DNA from: an uncultured Prevotella sp.
GTDB lineage: Bacteria; Bacteroidota; Bacteroidia; Bacteroidales; Bacteroidaceae
DNA length: 36,407 bases
Reading direction: 5' to 3'
Assembly (NCBI GenBank): GCA_905236165.1
Contig: CAJOOC010000016.1
Span: 1-36,407 of the forward strand
Part shown: positions 25,044 to 32,987 of the stretch, piece after piece
Layout: each line of letters starts with the position of its first letter
How positions within the stretch are numbered: position 1 is the first letter of the stretch
Notes under the pieces: model-generated
Databases searched by the model: none
What the model saw: only the letters and a program-made list of their open reading frames with translations
What the model was told of the DNA's origin: nothing
Program-made: the position numbers and the translations under genes

Positions 25044-25913
25044 GCATTTTCTCAGCGACTCCGTCCAGTATGGCACCTTCACTCCAAAGGTCTGCTTCAC
25101 CTTTGTCTTATCGAGCACGCTATATGCGGGACGTGTCACAGGCGATGGGAACTCATCCGAGTGGCAGGGCTGCACATCGCAGGCAGTATGTCCGGAGTAT
25201 TCTGCAATCATCTTTGTGAAGTCATACCAGGAGCATACACCCTCGTTGGAATAGTGGTATATCCCTGTGTTGCCTGCATATTTGCCGCTGTCCACGATAT
25301 GGCATATTGCCTCAGCAAGGTCAAGGGCGTATGTAGGAGTGCCGCATTGGTCGAAGACCACATTGAGACGTTCCTTTGTGGCTGTGAGGTTGAGCATTGT
25401 CTTACAGAAGTTACGGCCATATTCAGAGTATAGCCAAGCTGTGCGTAGTATGATGTATTCGCATCCTGCCTTGATGATGTTCTGTTCTCCTTCGAGCTTT
25501 GTGTGGCCATAGACGCCCACTGGAGTGCCTTTCTGGTCTTCCCTGCATGGGGTGTTGTATGGCTCCTTACCAAAGACGTAGTCGGTACTCACATGTACCA
25601 ACAGCCCCTTCACCTCTGCCATCACCTGTGCCAGCAACCCTGGTGCGTCGGCATTGATCTTTCTGCACAGCGCCTCGTCTTCGGTTTCGGCCCTGTCAAC
25701 GTTGGTATATGCGGCACAGTTGACGATGCACCCCACATTGTTCTTCCATACCGTATCACGTATGGCATCGATGTCGGTAATGTCAAGGTATTCCGTCTCC
25801 TGTCCCTCTGCCTGACTGATGTCGGTGAAGATGTAGCGGTTGCTGCTGTCTCTGGTGACGAGACGCATCTCATTACCCAGCTGTCCGTTGGCTCCGGTTA
25901 CGAGTATTGTCAT
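25023..25913 (-). CDS. rfbD: dTDP-4-dehydrorhamnose reductase
   Basis: The 296-residue SDR enzyme performs the last step of dTDP-rhamnose synthesis. The NAD(P)-binding GANGQLGNE (7-15), STDYVFG (109-115) and the catalytic YGHTK (Tyr135, Lys139) are present. It is the first rml gene in the transcript. The product of its missing partner RfbC is its substrate, so rfbC must be elsewhere. The C-terminal residues come from an 8-nt repeat. Confidence 0.95.
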   Translation of the reverse strand: MTILVTGANGQLGNEMRLVTRDSSNRYIFTDISQAEGQETEYLDITDIDAIRDTVWKNNVGCIVNCAAYTNVDRAETEDEALCRKINADAPGLLAQVMAEVKGLLVHVSTDYVFGKEPYNTPCREDQKGTPVGVYGHTKLEGEQNIIKAGCEYIILRTAWLYSEYGRNFCKTMLNLTATKERLNVVFDQCGTPTYALDLAEAICHIVDSGKYAGNTGIYHYSNEGVCSWYDFTKMIAEYSGHTACDVQPCHSDEFPSPVTRPAYSVLDKTKVKQTFGVKVPYWTESLRKCIDKLTN

Positions 25914-25930
25914 GAGTTATATTAACGGTT

Positions 25931-25938
25931 CAAAATTA
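25931..25938 (-). promoter_or_regulatory. Possible -7 element for rfbD
   Basis: TAATTTTG on the - strand fits TAnnTTTG and sits 17 nt before the rfbD ATG. No -33 TTTG is present at the usual distance, so this is weak. Confidence 0.3.
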
Positions 25939-25944
25939 AAAATT

Positions 25945-26015
25945 CCTAAAGCCTAACGCCCCCCAGGGACGTGGGCGTCTCGCCCGCGACAAAGCCTAAA
26001 GCTTAAAGCCTAAAG
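25945..26015. repeat. 7-nt repeat array split by a GC-rich hairpin
   Basis: Heptamers CCTAAAG/CTTAAAG occur at 25945-25951, 25952-25958 (CCTAACG), 25995-26001, 26002-26008 and 26009-26015. Between them lies a GC-rich segment (25959-25989) containing GGGACGTGGGCGTCT and the stem GTGGGCG/CGCCCGC (25971-25987). The GC-rich segment resembles 6980-6995 and 33027-33042. Confidence 0.75.
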
Positions 26016-26025
26016 CTCAACACCC

Positions 26026-26877
26026 CTAACATGCCTTGAAGCTCATGTCGAGCCCCTTGACGCTGTGTGTCAGCGCGCCAAAGGAGATGAAGTCCACTCC
26101 GGCCTTGGCATAAGGTATCATGTTATCGAAGGTGATACCGCCGCTTGACTCTGTCTCACACTGGTGGTTCACTATCTCGACGGCCTTGACGGTGTCTTCT
26201 GGTGTGAAGTTGTCGAACATGATGCGGTCGGGCTGTTCCTGCAGGGCCTCTTCCAGTTCCTTGAAGTTGCGCACCTCGATTTCTATCTTAAGGTTCTTGC
26301 CCTTGTCCTTGCAGTATTGCTTGGCACGGGAGATGGCATTATGGATTCCACCGGCAAAGTCCACATGGTTGTCCTTCAGCAGTATCATGTCGAAGAGGCC
26401 TATGCGGTGGTTCATGCCTCCTCCAATCTTCACGGCTTCCTTCTCCAGCATACGCATGCCGGGAGTCGTCTTGCGGGTGTCGAGCACACGTGTCTTGGTT
26501 CCGGCATCAATGAGTGCCTGCTGGTATTTGTGGGTCATAGTAGCTATGCCGCTCATCCTCTGCATGATGTTCAGCATCAGGCGCTCTGTCTGCAATAGGC
26601 TCTGCACCTTGCCCGTTACCACCATTGCGATGTCGCCCTTTTTCACGGGGGCACCGTCGCCAATGAGCACCTCCACCTGCATCGTGTTGTCAAAACGGCG
26701 GAACACTTCCTTGGCTACTTCCACGCCAGCCAGGATGCCGTTCTCCTTTATTATAAGACGGCTCTTTCCCATTGCGTCGGCGGGAATGCAACAAAGGGTG
26801 GTATGGTCGCCATCACCTATGTCCTCGGCAAAGCTGAGGTCTATCAGGCGGTCAGTAAGTTCTTCTACACTAAGCAT
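26026..26877 (-). CDS. nadC: Nicotinate-nucleotide pyrophosphorylase (carboxylating)
   Basis: The 283-residue quinolinate phosphoribosyltransferase makes nicotinate mononucleotide from quinolinate and PRPP in NAD synthesis. Signature parts are EDIGDGDHTT near the N-terminus, DTRKTTPGMR, LLKDNH, IEIEVRNFKE and FDNFTPED. It ends FKAC. No nadA or nadB is adjacent. The 104-nt gap upstream contains a perfect 8-bp hairpin but no consensus promoter. Confidence 0.96.
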   Translation of the reverse strand: MLSVEELTDRLIDLSFAEDIGDGDHTTLCCIPADAMGKSRLIIKENGILAGVEVAKEVFRRFDNTMQVEVLIGDGAPVKKGDIAMVVTGKVQSLLQTERLMLNIMQRMSGIATMTHKYQQALIDAGTKTRVLDTRKTTPGMRMLEKEAVKIGGGMNHRIGLFDMILLKDNHVDFAGGIHNAISRAKQYCKDKGKNLKIEIEVRNFKELEEALQEQPDRIMFDNFTPEDTVKAVEIVNHQCETESSGGITFDNMIPYAKAGVDFISFGALTHSVKGLDMSFKAC

Positions 26878-26904
26878 GACTGTTGTTGTTTATGGGGTTA
26901 TGAT

Positions 26905-26925
26905 TCCGACGGGGGAACCGTCGGA
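26905..26925. repeat. Perfect 8-bp hairpin upstream of nadC
   Basis: TCCGACGG (26905-26912) and CCGTCGGA (26918-26925) are exact complements around a 5-nt loop. No T-run follows on the - strand, so it is not a classical terminator for the barrel gene upstream. Confidence 0.7.
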
Positions 26926-26981
26926 CACTCGGGGGGATTTGTTTTTTGTTTTCGTCTTCGTAGCGAAGCGTTTCGTCTTCG

Positions 26982-27458
26982 TCAGAAGTAAAGTCCTATA
27001 CCAATCTTCAGTCCTACAGTAGAGTAGTTCTTGTGGTCAGAGAAACTCTGGTCATAGTATACTGCTGGCTCTATGGTCATCTTGTCGTTGACGAAGAAGG
27101 CGTAACCCACCTCTATGCCAGGCATGAGGTCGTTGTGTCCCTTTTCAAAGACGCCCTTCACGTTTACTCCGCCGTAGAAGCCGTTCTCAAAGATATAGTA
27201 ACGCGCGCCGGCACCTACTACAAACTGGTTCATGCTCTTGCCAAAATGATTAAAACCTATCACGGCGTTAAGCATAATCTGATCCTCAATGAAGTAACCG
27301 CCCTTCAGCTCTGCGCCAAAGCGGAATTCCTCCATGCCGTTGTAGGAGAGTCCGATGCTGTTGAATGCTGACTCTACATACTTTGTGCCCTCTTCAAACT
27401 GTGCGTTAGCTCCGATAGATATCGTAAGCATAGCAAGTGCAATAATAATCTTTTTCAT
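26982..27458 (-). CDS. Small outer-membrane beta-barrel protein
   Basis: The 158-residue protein starts at Met 27456-27458 (MKKIIIALAMLTISIGANAQ, signal peptide). The open frame extends upstream into cstA, but the extra part is not coding. The mature protein alternates strands ending in aromatic girdle residues (FRFGAELKGGYF, MLNAVIGFNHF, FVVGAGARYYIF, FYGGVNVKGVF, IEVGYAFFV, MTIEPAVYY) and closes with GLKIGIGLYF, an OM sorting-type C-terminus. About eight strands are likely. Function unknown. It lies 25 nt after cstA. Confidence 0.82.
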   Translation of the reverse strand: MKKIIIALAMLTISIGANAQFEEGTKYVESAFNSIGLSYNGMEEFRFGAELKGGYFIEDQIMLNAVIGFNHFGKSMNQFVVGAGARYYIFENGFYGGVNVKGVFEKGHNDLMPGIEVGYAFFVNDKMTIEPAVYYDQSFSDHKNYSTVGLKIGIGLYF

Positions 27459-27483
27459 AACTGTTTCAATATCTGTTATTGTT

Positions 27484-29037
27484 TTATTGTTTTCCTTTGT
27501 ACTCCACGCTCTCGCCGTACTTATTCGTTCTGAACATAGGACTGAACTTCTTGCCATACCAGACGAAGAATGCTACGGTGCAGGCAGCGGCCATTATGAG
27601 ACCTACGAAATACCCCAGGTCAGACGGCAGTCCCAACGCTATCTTGCTGGAGCACAGGAAGCTGGTGCACACGCATGTCATGAAGATAGCCGGTATGAGT
27701 GTGATGATGAAGAAGCGTTTCTTCAATGCGAGATATACCGTTATGGCCCACAGGGTGAATACGGAGAGGGTCTGGTTGGCCCATCCGAAGTATTTCCATA
27801 TCACGTTGAAGCTGTCGGGGTTGTCCATCTGCCATACCAGCACGGCGATTGATGCAGCAAAGAGCGGGCAGCTCACCATGAGTCGCTTCACTACCGTACG
27901 CTGTTCTAACTTCAGGGCATCGGCAATAATCAGTCGGCAAGAACGCAATGCCGTGTCGCCGCTGGTGATAGGTGCTGCCACTACGCCCAGCAGGGCAAGG
28001 ATGCCACCGAACACGCCGAGCCATCCCTCACATACCGTCATCACGACGCGCGGAGCGGCAAAGAACTGCGTCACGGTCTTCTCTGTCTGACCTGTGAACT
28101 GTGCTATGACCTCGGGGGAGCATACTTCGCGCCAGCCCTCGTTATAGAAGAACCAGCTGCTTACGGTTGCCCATATCAGCGCTACGACACCTTCCGTTAT
28201 CATAGAGCCATAGAAGACGGGGCGTCCGAGCTTCTCTGACTTCATGCAGCGCGCCATCAGCGGACTCTGTGTGGCGTGGAAGCCTGAGATGGCTCCGCAG
28301 GCTATGGTGATGAACAGAGCCGGGAAGATTGGATCCGGATTCTTTATGTCCAGCTGCGAGCCCATATTCTCGAAGTTGTTCCACAACTCTGGCAGCGCAG
28401 GCCATTTCATAAACAACACCACCATCAGCGCGCCTGCCATGAAGAGGAGCGACAGGGCAAAAAGCGGATATATCCTACCGATAATCTTGTCGATAGGCAT
28501 CATCGTGGCTATGAAGTAGTATGCAAAGATGACGAGTATCCATGTAAGCAGGTTGTCGAAGCCTCCCGCCTGAACCACGAGGTTGTTGATAAGCTGTGCA
28601 GGAGCGCTAACGAATACCGCACCGACAAGAATCAGCAGCAGTACTGAGAAGCAGAGCATCAGCTTGCGGAGGTTCTTGCCCAGATACTGGCCCACGATGT
28701 CGGGCAGGCCGATGCCGCCCTTTCTGAGGCTTATCATGCCCGACAGGTAGTCGTGTGTGGCACCGGCAAAGATGCATCCCAGCACTATCCACAGATAGGC
28801 CACGGGGCCGAACCACATACCCATGATGGCACCGAAGATAGGTCCGGTGCCGGCAATGTTCAGAAACTGAATCATAAACACCTTCCACGTAGGAAGCAAC
28901 ATGAAGTCAACGCCGTCAGCTTTACGTATGGCAGGAGCAACACGTTTATCTTCAACATGAAATACGCGTTCCACGACCCTGCCGTAGAGCAGATAGCCAA
29001 GCAAAAGTGCTACAAGGCTTAATAAAAATGATATCAT
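27484..29037 (-). CDS. cstA: Carbon starvation protein CstA-type transporter
   Basis: The 517-residue protein spans the inner membrane with about a dozen hydrophobic helices. CstA family signatures are AGTGPIFGAIMGMWFGP, GCIFAGATHDYLSGM with RKGGIGLPDIVG, and SGFHATQSPLMARCM. E. coli CstA takes up pyruvate and is linked to peptide use during starvation. This form is shorter than the ~700-residue E. coli protein, as in other Bacteroidota. A consensus promoter lies 28 nt upstream, divergent from the glycosidase at 29122. Confidence 0.93.
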   Translation of the reverse strand: MISFLLSLVALLLGYLLYGRVVERVFHVEDKRVAPAIRKADGVDFMLLPTWKVFMIQFLNIAGTGPIFGAIMGMWFGPVAYLWIVLGCIFAGATHDYLSGMISLRKGGIGLPDIVGQYLGKNLRKLMLCFSVLLLILVGAVFVSAPAQLINNLVVQAGGFDNLLTWILVIFAYYFIATMMPIDKIIGRIYPLFALSLLFMAGALMVVLFMKWPALPELWNNFENMGSQLDIKNPDPIFPALFITIACGAISGFHATQSPLMARCMKSEKLGRPVFYGSMITEGVVALIWATVSSWFFYNEGWREVCSPEVIAQFTGQTEKTVTQFFAAPRVVMTVCEGWLGVFGGILALLGVVAAPITSGDTALRSCRLIIADALKLEQRTVVKRLMVSCPLFAASIAVLVWQMDNPDSFNVIWKYFGWANQTLSVFTLWAITVYLALKKRFFIITLIPAIFMTCVCTSFLCSSKIALGLPSDLGYFVGLIMAAACTVAFFVWYGKKFSPMFRTNKYGESVEYKGKQ

Positions 29038-29065
29038 AGAATAGTACTCACTTAAATTTTGCGCG

Positions 29066-29096
29066 CAAAGTTACGAAAAATATTTGATATTACAAA
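29066..29096 (-). promoter_or_regulatory. Consensus promoter for cstA
   Basis: On the - strand, TTTG (29096-29093), a 19-nt spacer and TAACTTTG (29073-29066) match the Bacteroidota -33/-7 pattern exactly. The ATG at 29037 is 28 nt from the -7 element. It overlaps the opposing promoter for the glycosidase. Confidence 0.85.
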
Positions 29097-29113
29097 AAAA
29101 TGAACTAACTTTG
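29083..29113 (+). promoter_or_regulatory. Consensus promoter for the second GHL10 gene
   Basis: TTTG (29083-29086), a 19-nt spacer and TAACTTTG (29106-29113) match the consensus. Only 8 nt separate the -7 element from the ATG at 29122, so the transcript should be leaderless or nearly so. The -33 element lies inside the cstA promoter spacer. Confidence 0.85.
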
Positions 29114-29121
29114 CAGCCGAA

Positions 29122-30867
29122 ATGAAGAAAATATTAACTTTTTGCATCATAATTGCCTGTTTCTGCACTTCTGTAGCAGCACAAAAAAGCATTTTGAGTA
29201 CTCAAAACCCCTCCGAGCCGCCACTTCGAGAAATGCGAGCCGTATGGCTCACCACCATCGGCGGTATCGACTGGCCTCGCACATACGCCTATTCTTACGA
29301 AACGATAACACTGCAGAAGGCAGAGCTATGCCGCATACTGGATCAGCTGCAGCAGGCCAACATCAACACCATCCTTCTGCAGACACGTATCAGAGCCACT
29401 ACTATATATCCTTCAACGCTGGAGCCATGGGACGCTTGCCTCACGGGGAATGCCGGAAAGTCGCCAGGATACGACCCTCTGGCCTTCGCCATCGAGGAGT
29501 GCCACAAGCGCGGCATGCAGCTTCATGCATGGATGGTGGCAATCCCCATCGGCAAGTGGAACGGGGCAGGTTGCAGGAATTTAAGGAATAGTTATCCTAA
29601 TATCGTGAAAAAGATTGGAGATGAGGGATTTATTAATCCTGAGGTAAGTGGTGCTGCCGGCTATCTCGCAACCCTTTGCAGGGATATCGTCTCGCGTTAC
29701 GATATCGACGGCATCCACCTTGACTACATACGCTATCCCGACCAGTGGAGAAACATCCGCAACAAGCAGCAGGCACGCGACAACATCACCCGCATAGTGC
29801 GTAGCATTCACAATGAAGTGAAGCGCCTTAAGCCCTGGGTGATGATATCCTCGTCGCCTGTTGGCAAGTATGCCGACACAAAACGCGCCAGCAGCCACGG
29901 ATGGAATGCCCGCGACATAGTGTGCCAGGATGTGGCACGATGGATGGATGAGGGCCTCATGGATGCCATCTTCCCTATGATGTACTTCAAGGGCAACAAC
30001 TTCTATCCCTTTGCCATCGACTGGCAGGAGCGCAGCTGTGGCACCATTGTGATACCAGGACTGGGCATATACATCATGCATCCGAGGGAAGGCAACTGGT
30101 CGTTGGCCGACATCACACGCGAGCTCTTCGTCGCAAGGCAGTACGGAATGGGCAACTGCATGTTCCGCTCAAAGTTCTTCACCGACGACACCAAGGGCAT
30201 CTACAGCTTCTACAAGAGCACCTTCGCTCCCCTGCCGGCACTAAGGCCCGCAATGTCGTCGTTCAGCTATCTCAGACCTTCTTCGCCAACAGCCCTGAAG
30301 GTGTCGTTCACCACTAACGGCGAGGCATCTCTTAAGTGGGATTACGACAAACCAATAAACCTTGTCAGCCAGCATGATAGCCATGATAGCTATACCTTTA
30401 ATGTATATGGTTCTGACACCTATCCTGTAGATACCAGAAAGGCCTCGAATCTCCTTGCTGCCGACTATCACAACAATGCCCTTACAATCCCCCATCCAGG
30501 TCATGTTGTATATTATGCCGTTACAGCCACCGACCGTTACGGCAATGAGTCGGAGGCCATACAGTCCTACAGCCGACCGGGGCTACCTCCTGCGCGTCAA
30601 GGTCATAAAAAAGGAAGAACGCCGCTGAGAGTTTCGGATAACAGGATTATCTTTAACTCTAACGACGCTCCTGCTGGGGCTCACGTGATAGTGTCGAATA
30701 TGTTCGGCGCCAAAGTGATGACGCTTGTAGCTAACAGATATAAGGATAACACTACTTACGTAAATGTCTCTCTCTTGTCGGCAGGCCATTATCAGCTGCA
30801 TCTGCTGACAAAGAAGAAGCACAAACACCATCTGGGCATCTTCAGCATACCTCCGAAAGCGAAATAG
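29122..30867 (+). CDS. GHL10/DUF187 family glycosyl hydrolase, second copy
   Basis: The 581-residue secreted protein has a signal peptide (ending SVAAQ) and the GHL10 domain: REMRAVWLTTIGGIDWP, CHKRGMQLHAWM, RYDIDGIHLDYIRYP (acidic active-site type), LKPWVMISSSPVGKY and MDAIFPMMYFKG. A Fn3-like domain (about 390-480) and a beta-rich C-terminal segment resembling a secretion or cell-surface domain follow. It is a paralogue of the gene at 1154-2650 with about 80 extra residues. It stands alone, reads away from cstA, and may act on peptidoglycan like DigH, though this is inferred from the family. Confidence 0.88.
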   Translation: MKKILTFCIIIACFCTSVAAQKSILSTQNPSEPPLREMRAVWLTTIGGIDWPRTYAYSYETITLQKAELCRILDQLQQANINTILLQTRIRATTIYPSTLEPWDACLTGNAGKSPGYDPLAFAIEECHKRGMQLHAWMVAIPIGKWNGAGCRNLRNSYPNIVKKIGDEGFINPEVSGAAGYLATLCRDIVSRYDIDGIHLDYIRYPDQWRNIRNKQQARDNITRIVRSIHNEVKRLKPWVMISSSPVGKYADTKRASSHGWNARDIVCQDVARWMDEGLMDAIFPMMYFKGNNFYPFAIDWQERSCGTIVIPGLGIYIMHPREGNWSLADITRELFVARQYGMGNCMFRSKFFTDDTKGIYSFYKSTFAPLPALRPAMSSFSYLRPSSPTALKVSFTTNGEASLKWDYDKPINLVSQHDSHDSYTFNVYGSDTYPVDTRKASNLLAADYHNNALTIPHPGHVVYYAVTATDRYGNESEAIQSYSRPGLPPARQGHKKGRTPLRVSDNRIIFNSNDAPAGAHVIVSNMFGAKVMTLVANRYKDNTTYVNVSLLSAGHYQLHLLTKKKHKHHLGIFSIPPKAK

Positions 30868-30878
30868 CCCTGCAAAAA

Positions 30879-31151
30879 CTGCCTTACTCTGGCTTTCGCA
30901 AGTACACATATTCTTGTCTCTACCACGAATTTCACGAACTCCGAATGAGGCGACTATGAAACGCTTGTCGTTTCAAGGAGCATCCTGAGCGGGTCAGCGA
31001 AGCTAATTACAATTTGCTGCGCACTGTAAATCACATTACACATTTCTAATATGTTTATTCTGCTATGGCAGGTATAAATTAAATTCGTGAAATTCGTGAA
31101 ATTCGTGGTCGTTATAGACATGCAAAAGTTGAGCTGCCTTACTCTGGCTTT
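30879..31151. repeat. Composite repeat block between converging genes
   Basis: An identical 18-nt string, CTGCCTTACTCTGGCTTT, occurs at 30879-30896 and 31134-31151. Inside, ACCACGAATTTCACGAA (30922-30938) and its exact reverse complement (31093-31109) form a 17-bp inverted repeat. Between those arms lies 30935-31006, a 65/72 match to 24927-24998 on the other strand. The right direct repeat contains the stop of the transglutaminase-like gene. The 271-nt gap 30868-31138 has no gene. Confidence 0.85.
30935..31006 (+). repeat. 72-bp dispersed repeat, copy B
   Basis: See copy A at 24927-24998 (opposite strand): 65 of 72 bases are identical, all differences transitions. This copy starts within the left 17-nt inverted-repeat arm. 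Confidence 0.88.
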
Positions 31152-32371
31152 GCCCAGAAGAAATCGGGGTCGGTAGTCGTGTCGCACTTCCAGTTGTCAT
31201 TAACGAATCCTACTGGAATCAGGCGTATGTCCTCCTCTGCCGGATTGGGGCGGTAGTCGCTCTCGGGATTGAACCGGTTGTATTTCTTGCAGACAAAATA
31301 GTAGAGGTTTTTCGACATGTAGCCATACAGATAGCCGTCCTTTGTCTGCTTCTCGCGGTGGTTCCAGTTGGCTGTCTCGCATAGCACCAGCGGCTGGTCG
31401 CTGATCATCCTCTCGCGCACCTCGGCAATGCTGAGCATCGTGCCGTTCCCGTCTGTCACCCAGGCATCATTCGTCGGGTCTATCCAGAGCCATTTCTGCA
31501 GCTGCTCCGACCACACGGCGTTGATAACATGACACTCGCCGTCGTTGGCATCGGCAGGCATACACGTGACATATCGTGCGGGGATGCCCATCGAGAGATA
31601 CATCTCGCAGAGCGCTATGGCCAGCTGACGGCAGTTCACGCCCCTGCCGCTTGTCTTGACATAGTTATAGAGGTCAAGGGCGTCCATCTCAGCAAAAGCC
31701 CTGTGGTTGCCATCATGAGGCATCTGGTCGTGCACAAAGTGAAGGAGATTGATAATCTTCGACAGCTCGTCGCCCTGACCGGCCACGGAATCGAGTTTGA
31801 AATAATCGCGCACCACACTCAGGCGATAGTCACTCTTCGGCTGATAGGTGAATTTTACGTCCAGCTTCACGGAATCCTTGCCGTAGGGGGCTGATTTCCT
31901 GAGCACGCTGAGGGGCATCTTCTCCTTTATCACTGCCAGCAGGGCTTTGTATGTCTTGTCCTTGCGCAGCGACGTGAGGTCGTTGTCCCAGAGCATCGTG
32001 TTGTAATCCTTATACCCCAGATTCACCGCCTCTTCCAGAGCCTTTAATGCCTGCTTCTTCTTTCCAGTAACGGCATAGCAGCAAGCCAGGTCGTAGCAGT
32101 AAGGGGCATTGAGCTGCCTGACTGATGCTTCGGTTATATTCATCACCTTGTGAATGTTGGTGGTGTCAAGCATGTGTATGAGAGTGGTAAGCGGAGCGAC
32201 AGCCTCTTTGTATTTACCTTCTCTGAGAAGGGTCTTATAGGTGCTTGCATACTTGTCAATCGCTGCCTGAAACTCTATCGCCTGCTTGGGCTGCGCCTCA
32301 GAGCTCATAACAAACGCAAGCATCATGGTCAAAACAACCAGAAAAGTCATTGAAAATACGTTAGTCTTCAT
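31139..32371 (-). CDS. Secreted transglutaminase-like protein with TPR-like N-terminus
   Basis: The 410-residue protein has a signal peptide (1-26, ending SSEA). Residues about 40-150 look like TPR-type helical pairs (LACCYAVTGKKKQALKALEEAVNLGY). The C-terminal half is a transglutaminase-like cysteine fold with the triad readable as Cys247 (GRGVNCRQL), His281 (ECHVINAVW) and Asp298 (WIDPTND). Most bacterial members are proteases or peptidases, so hydrolysis is more likely than cross-linking. Its 3' end carries one copy of the 18-nt direct repeat. A -7 element lies 65 nt upstream of the ATG. Confidence 0.85.
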   Translation of the reverse strand: MKTNVFSMTFLVVLTMMLAFVMSSEAQPKQAIEFQAAIDKYASTYKTLLREGKYKEAVAPLTTLIHMLDTTNIHKVMNITEASVRQLNAPYCYDLACCYAVTGKKKQALKALEEAVNLGYKDYNTMLWDNDLTSLRKDKTYKALLAVIKEKMPLSVLRKSAPYGKDSVKLDVKFTYQPKSDYRLSVVRDYFKLDSVAGQGDELSKIINLLHFVHDQMPHDGNHRAFAEMDALDLYNYVKTSGRGVNCRQLAIALCEMYLSMGIPARYVTCMPADANDGECHVINAVWSEQLQKWLWIDPTNDAWVTDGNGTMLSIAEVRERMISDQPLVLCETANWNHREKQTKDGYLYGYMSKNLYYFVCKKYNRFNPESDYRPNPAEEDIRLIPVGFVNDNWKCDTTTDPDFFWAKPE

Positions 32372-32436
32372 AACTGTTTAGTCTGTTTGGGGGGTAGTTG
32401 GGTTATTTAAGTTGGGTTCTATTGAATGTGTTATTG

Positions 32437-32444
32437 CAAAGTTA
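32437..32444 (-). promoter_or_regulatory. Bacteroidota -7 element, transglutaminase-like gene
   Basis: TAACTTTG on the - strand, 65 nt before the ATG at 32371. No TTTG at the 19-nt spacing, so the match is partial. Confidence 0.5.
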
Positions 32445-32731
32445 CTAAAAAAAATCAATTCGAATCAGAAACCTGCGAAAAAACTGCACTTGTTTAACTT
32501 TCGTTCACACGGGATTTAATACTTCCCATCATCCGCGCCCTATGTGCTGTAGAAGGAAGTCTATAAGGCACCGATCGAGGCCCTATAACAGACATATCAA
32601 CCGTCAATGAGCACCTTATAGTAAATCAATAAGACAACGAAAAAGCTTCTTCGTAACTTTTTGGTATTGTAGATGTTACAAATATTGAAACATAATAGGG
32701 AAGACGGCATGTTGTTGTGGCAGCATGACGT

Positions 32732-32762
32732 ATTGTTAACATTTGAAAGGTTTGTTAACAAT
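32732..32762. promoter_or_regulatory. GTTAAC dyad, possible operator
   Basis: ATTGTTAACA (32732-32741) and its reverse complement TGTTAACAAT (32753-32762) are separated by 11 nt. The centres are 21 bp apart, two helical turns, as suits a dimeric DNA-binding protein. Each half-site is itself built around palindromic GTTAAC. Confidence 0.45.
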
Positions 32763-32823
32763 TCGTGAATTCAACTGACAATTGCTTGGTGTCTTGTACT
32801 GAAATAGGTTGTACCAGGGGGGG

Positions 32824-32987
32824 TAAGGTGTCATTTGTGTCATTTTGGTCATTTGTCAAAATCGTTTTATGTTGTCAAAAACCGCCACTATATATAAATA
32901 AATATTTATATTTATTTATATATAGTGAAAAGAAACTGAATGTGAAAATGAAAATGACCATTTTGACTTTGACACTTTGACACCTTA
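32824..32987. repeat. 164-bp nested inverted repeat with perfect 19-bp AT hairpin
   Basis: The core arms 32886-32904 and 32909-32927 are exact 19-nt reverse complements with a 4-nt loop (TTTA). Outer pairs match around the same centre: GGTCATTT (32847-32854) with AAATGACC (32952-32959), GTGTCA (32837-32842) with TGACAC (32970-32975), and TAAGGTGTCA (32824-32833) with TGACACCTTA (32978-32987). GTCA boxes recur about every 9 nt in the left arm. No coding function is visible. Confidence 0.85.

Noticed and set aside
24900..25433. Long + strand open frame opposite rfbD
   Set aside because: It reads through repeats and then the antisense of rfbD, with repeat-derived residues and no recognisable domain.
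27459..27557. N-terminal extension of the small barrel protein
   Set aside because: It overlaps the cstA 3' end and would bury the signal peptide.
32765..32980. Possible small gene crossing the fold-back
   Set aside because: The frame exists only because it reads through the AT palindrome; an overlapping frame on the other strand is equally open.
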